This document shows, piece after piece, positions 1 to 5,614 of a stretch of DNA of 5,614 bases. How positions within the stretch are numbered: the stretch's first letter is position 1; each line of letters opens with the position of its first letter. The notes under the pieces are model-generated. The model saw nothing but the letters and a program-made list of their open reading frames with translations. It made no database searches and was not told the origin of the DNA. The DNA comes from SHZT01 sp945889655 (lineage in GTDB: Bacteria; Gemmatimonadota; Gemmatimonadetes; Gemmatimonadales; GWC2-71-9). The stretch lies in assembly GCA_945889655.1 (NCBI GenBank), contig CAMDCH010000181.1, positions 1 through 5,614 of the forward strand, written 5' to 3'. A program made the translations under genes and the position numbers.

Positions 1-3750
<3,750 letters not shown>

Positions 3751-3765
3751 CCTCACCCCTGTCCC

Positions 3766-3783
3766 GGCTCCCTTTCGGGAGTC
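3766..3783 (+). terminator. Short hairpin after lhr; weak terminator or leader structure
   Basis: CTCCC (3768-3772) and GGGAG (3777-3781) pair around a TTTC loop, extended by a G-C and a G-U pair to a 7-bp stem in the 45-bp gap after the lhr stop. The bases that follow (ATCTTCT) are only weakly T-rich, so this is not a clear intrinsic terminator. The GGGAG arm is also the only Shine-Dalgarno-like sequence before the next gene, but it sits 14 bases from the ATG, farther than usual. Its role is uncertain. Confidence 0.3.
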
Positions 3784-3795
3784 ATCTTCTGCGCC

Positions 3796-4428
3796 ATGCC
3801 ACTCCGGTCCGTGGACGCCGCCGAGCGGATGTTCACCTTCAAGATGGCCTTCTGGTCCCTCGCCGGCCTGATCATCGGCGGCGCCGTCGGCTCATTCAAG
3901 TTCGGGTTCCTGGGCGCGCTGATCGGCGCGCCGCTGGGATTCGGCATCGTCTTTGGTTTCTCGCGACTCGTGATGCGCGCCGGGGCCGGCACCTTCGCCC
4001 ACATAAACGCGCCCTCAGGTGATTCCACCCCGCACAAGATCGAGTATTCGCGCCCACAGTCACTCGAGGCCCGCGGGCTCTATCGTGAAGCGGTCGACGC
4101 ATACGAAGTGTTCACACTGAACACTCCGGCGGACCCCGAGCCGTACCTCCGGATCGCCCGCATCTATCGTGACCATCTCCAGGAGTTCGACAGCGCGGTC
4201 GCCTGGTTCCGGAAAGGCCGCGGAACCCCGAAGATGGCTGAACCGCTGGATCTGCTGATCACGCAGGAAATCGTCGAGGTGTACACCCGCCGGCTCAACG
4301 CGCCCCAGCGCGCGATCCCCGAGCTGGCCCGCCTCATCGAGCGCTTCCCGCACTCCAGCGCGGCCCCGTGGGCGCGTGAACGCCTCAAGGAACTCCGGGA
4401 ACAGGTCGCCCAGCAGGGTCCCACCTGA
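3796..4428 (+). CDS. Small membrane-anchored TPR-like protein of unknown function
   Basis: A 210-residue protein I cannot assign to a named family. Two glycine-rich hydrophobic segments, about residues 17-33 and 37-56, look like a membrane hairpin; there is no cleavable signal peptide. A polar linker follows (about 60-87), then a helical-repeat region. Residues about 88-142 (SLEARGLYREAVDAYEVF ... PEPYLRIARIYRD ... DSAVAWFRKG) match the TPR spacing of small and aromatic residues, and 153-203 (EIVEVYTRRLNAPQRAIPELARLIERFP) gives one or two further degenerate repeats. TPRs usually hold protein partners, so an inner-membrane scaffold or assembly role is plausible but inferred. The start is the first ATG; M12 at 3829 is an alternative that would leave both membrane segments intact, and neither has a convincing ribosome binding site. 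It begins 45 bp after lhr and ends 23 bp before the transporter start, so co-transcription with the transporter gene is likely. Confidence 0.8.
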   Translation: MPLRSVDAAERMFTFKMAFWSLAGLIIGGAVGSFKFGFLGALIGAPLGFGIVFGFSRLVMRAGAGTFAHINAPSGDSTPHKIEYSRPQSLEARGLYREAVDAYEVFTLNTPADPEPYLRIARIYRDHLQEFDSAVAWFRKGRGTPKMAEPLDLLITQEIVEVYTRRLNAPQRAIPELARLIERFPHSSAAPWARERLKELREQVAQQGPT

Positions 4429-4451
4429 CTAGGCCGCTCCGGTGGGCCATC

Positions 4452-5614
4452 GTGCTCGGGGCAGCCATCGCGATTCTCGCGATCCCCGTGCCCGACGGCA
4501 TCACGGTCAACTCCTGGCGGCTCCTCGCGATCTTCGTCGCGACCATCGCGGGACTCATCTTCCAGCCGCTCCCCGGCGGCGCGATGGTCCTCCTCGGCGT
4601 TTCCGCCATGGCCGTCAGCGGCGTGCTCACGCCCAACCAGGCCCTGGCCGGCTACGGCGACCCCATCGTCTGGCTCGTGCTCGCCGCGTTCTTCATGTCC
4701 CGCGGCATGCTCAAGACGGGCCTGGGCCGCCGCATCGCGTTCTGGTTCATCCGGCTCCTCGGCCACCGGTCGCTCGGACTCGGCTACGCGCTCGCAACGA
4801 CCGATTTCCTGCTCGCGAGCTTCATCCCATCCAACGGCGCGCGCGCCGGCGGGATCGTCTTCCCGATCGCCAAGTCGATATCAGAGGCGTACGACTCCCA
4901 CCCCGGGCCGAGCGCCCGGCGGCTGGGCGGGTTCCTGATGCCGTTCCTGTACCAGTGCGACGTGATCGTCTGCTCCATCTGGTTCACCGGCCAAGCCTCG
5001 AATCCGCTCATCGCGAAGTTCGCCACTGACGTCACGCACCTCGAGCTGGGGTACACCCAGTGGGTGCTCGGATCGATCGTACCGGGCCTGGTCGCGTTCC
5101 TCCTCGTCCCGTGCCTGCTCTACTTCCTGTACCCGCCCGAGATCACGCACACGCCCCGCGCCGCCGCAATCGCGCGCGAAGAGCTGGCGAAGATGGGCCC
5201 CATGTCCCGCGGCGAGAAGCTGATGCTCTGCGTCTTTGCGCTGGTGGCATCCCTCTGGATGACCACCGCACTGCACCACATCAACTACGCGGTCGTCGCG
5301 CTGATCGGGATCTGCGTACTGCTGCTTTCCGGCGTGCTCGAATGGAGCGACCTCGTAACCGAGCGGGGCGCGTGGGAGGTCTTCATCTGGTACGGCGGCC
5401 TCGTCCGGATGGCGGAAGCACTGGGGGAAACGGGCATCACCCGGCGATTCGCCGACTCGGCCGCGGGCTTTACGGACGGCTGGACCTGGTGGATCGCGCT
5501 GGCGGTCCTGCTGCTGATCTACTACTACGCGCACTACGGGTTCGCGAGCATCACCGCGCATTCCACCGCGATGTTCACGCCGTTTCTCGTGGTCATTCTC
5601 GCCGCGGGGGCGCC
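4452..5614 (+). CDS. DASS/SLC13-family anion (di/tricarboxylate) transporter, 3'-truncated
   Basis: Polytopic inner-membrane carrier of the divalent anion:Na+ symporter family, the group of bacterial CitT/TtdT and the plant plastid 2-oxoglutarate/malate translocator. Members move di- or tricarboxylates such as malate, succinate, 2-oxoglutarate, tartrate or citrate by Na+ symport or by exchange. The 387 visible residues are mostly hydrophobic helices. They include WRLLAIFVATIAGLI (22-36), the first hairpin-tip loop PSNGARAGG (126-134), FTGQASNPL (178-186), the WYGGLVRMAE block (313-322) and the second tip region YYYAHYGFASITAH (357-370). The ARAGG and HYGFAS wording favours the exchanger-like branch over NaCT-type cotransporters (inference). 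The family is about 470-490 residues, so the last 80-100 are outside the window. The start chosen is GTG 4452, preceded by GGTGGG at 5-base spacing. An in-frame TGA at 4377 bounds the frame; no ATG, GTG or TTG lies between, though a CTG at 4425 would add the basic leader TRPLRW. Substrate and coupling ion cannot be read from the sequence. Confidence 0.9.
   Translation, partial: MLGAAIAILAIPVPDGITVNSWRLLAIFVATIAGLIFQPLPGGAMVLLGVSAMAVSGVLTPNQALAGYGDPIVWLVLAAFFMSRGMLKTGLGRRIAFWFIRLLGHRSLGLGYALATTDFLLASFIPSNGARAGGIVFPIAKSISEAYDSHPGPSARRLGGFLMPFLYQCDVIVCSIWFTGQASNPLIAKFATDVTHLELGYTQWVLGSIVPGLVAFLLVPCLLYFLYPPEITHTPRAAAIAREELAKMGPMSRGEKLMLCVFALVASLWMTTALHHINYAVVALIGICVLLLSGVLEWSDLVTERGAWEVFIWYGGLVRMAEALGETGITRRFADSAAGFTDGWTWWIALAVLLLIYYYAHYGFASITAHSTAMFTPFLVVILAAGA

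Noticed and set aside
4442..5029. Plus-strand frame of 195 residues, Arg/Pro/His-rich
   Set aside because: It overlaps the DASS transporter in another frame; the transporter frame has the membrane helices and family signatures, this one has neither.
4881..5561. Antisense open frame of 226 residues opposite the transporter
   Set aside because: It is a charged, low-complexity product with no domain, antisense to conserved transporter signatures.

Overview
This GC-rich bacterial window carries three same-strand genes: a 5'-truncated lhr-type helicase gene (1-3750), a small gene for a membrane-anchored TPR-like protein (3796-4428), and a 3'-truncated DASS/SLC13-family anion transporter gene (4452 to the window end). 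Coding density is very high: the gaps are 45 bp and 23 bp, and no RNA gene, CRISPR array or insertion sequence was seen. The strong G/C bias at third codon positions also produces long open antisense frames, which I treat as shadows.

The organism cannot be named from the sequence. The base composition, the wording of the small TPR protein and the GGGCAGGC / CCGTCCGCC-type palindromic repeats recall Gemmatimonadota or Acidobacteriota-like soil bacteria. This is an impression from memory, not a search result.

Layout: positions 1-3750 hold the second RecA domain, winged-helix domain, Lhr core and a long C-terminal extension of Lhr; the first RecA domain (Walker A, DEAD/DEVH box) lies upstream of the window. 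Two low-complexity palindromic elements sit in frame inside this gene, at 1-48 and 3174-3248, each apparently in a loop or linker. The second gene encodes two glycine-rich membrane segments followed by a cytoplasm-sized helical-repeat region. The third encodes a polytopic carboxylate transporter with both DASS signature loops, missing roughly its last 80-100 residues.

The three products have no obvious joint function: DNA repair helicase, unknown membrane TPR protein, and carboxylate transport. The tight spacing allows co-transcription of at least the last two, but a shared pathway is not shown. I see no convincing new biological system here. The most unusual signal is the pair of palindromic repeats carried as coding sequence within lhr, which resembles in concept the in-frame palindromic elements of Rickettsia.
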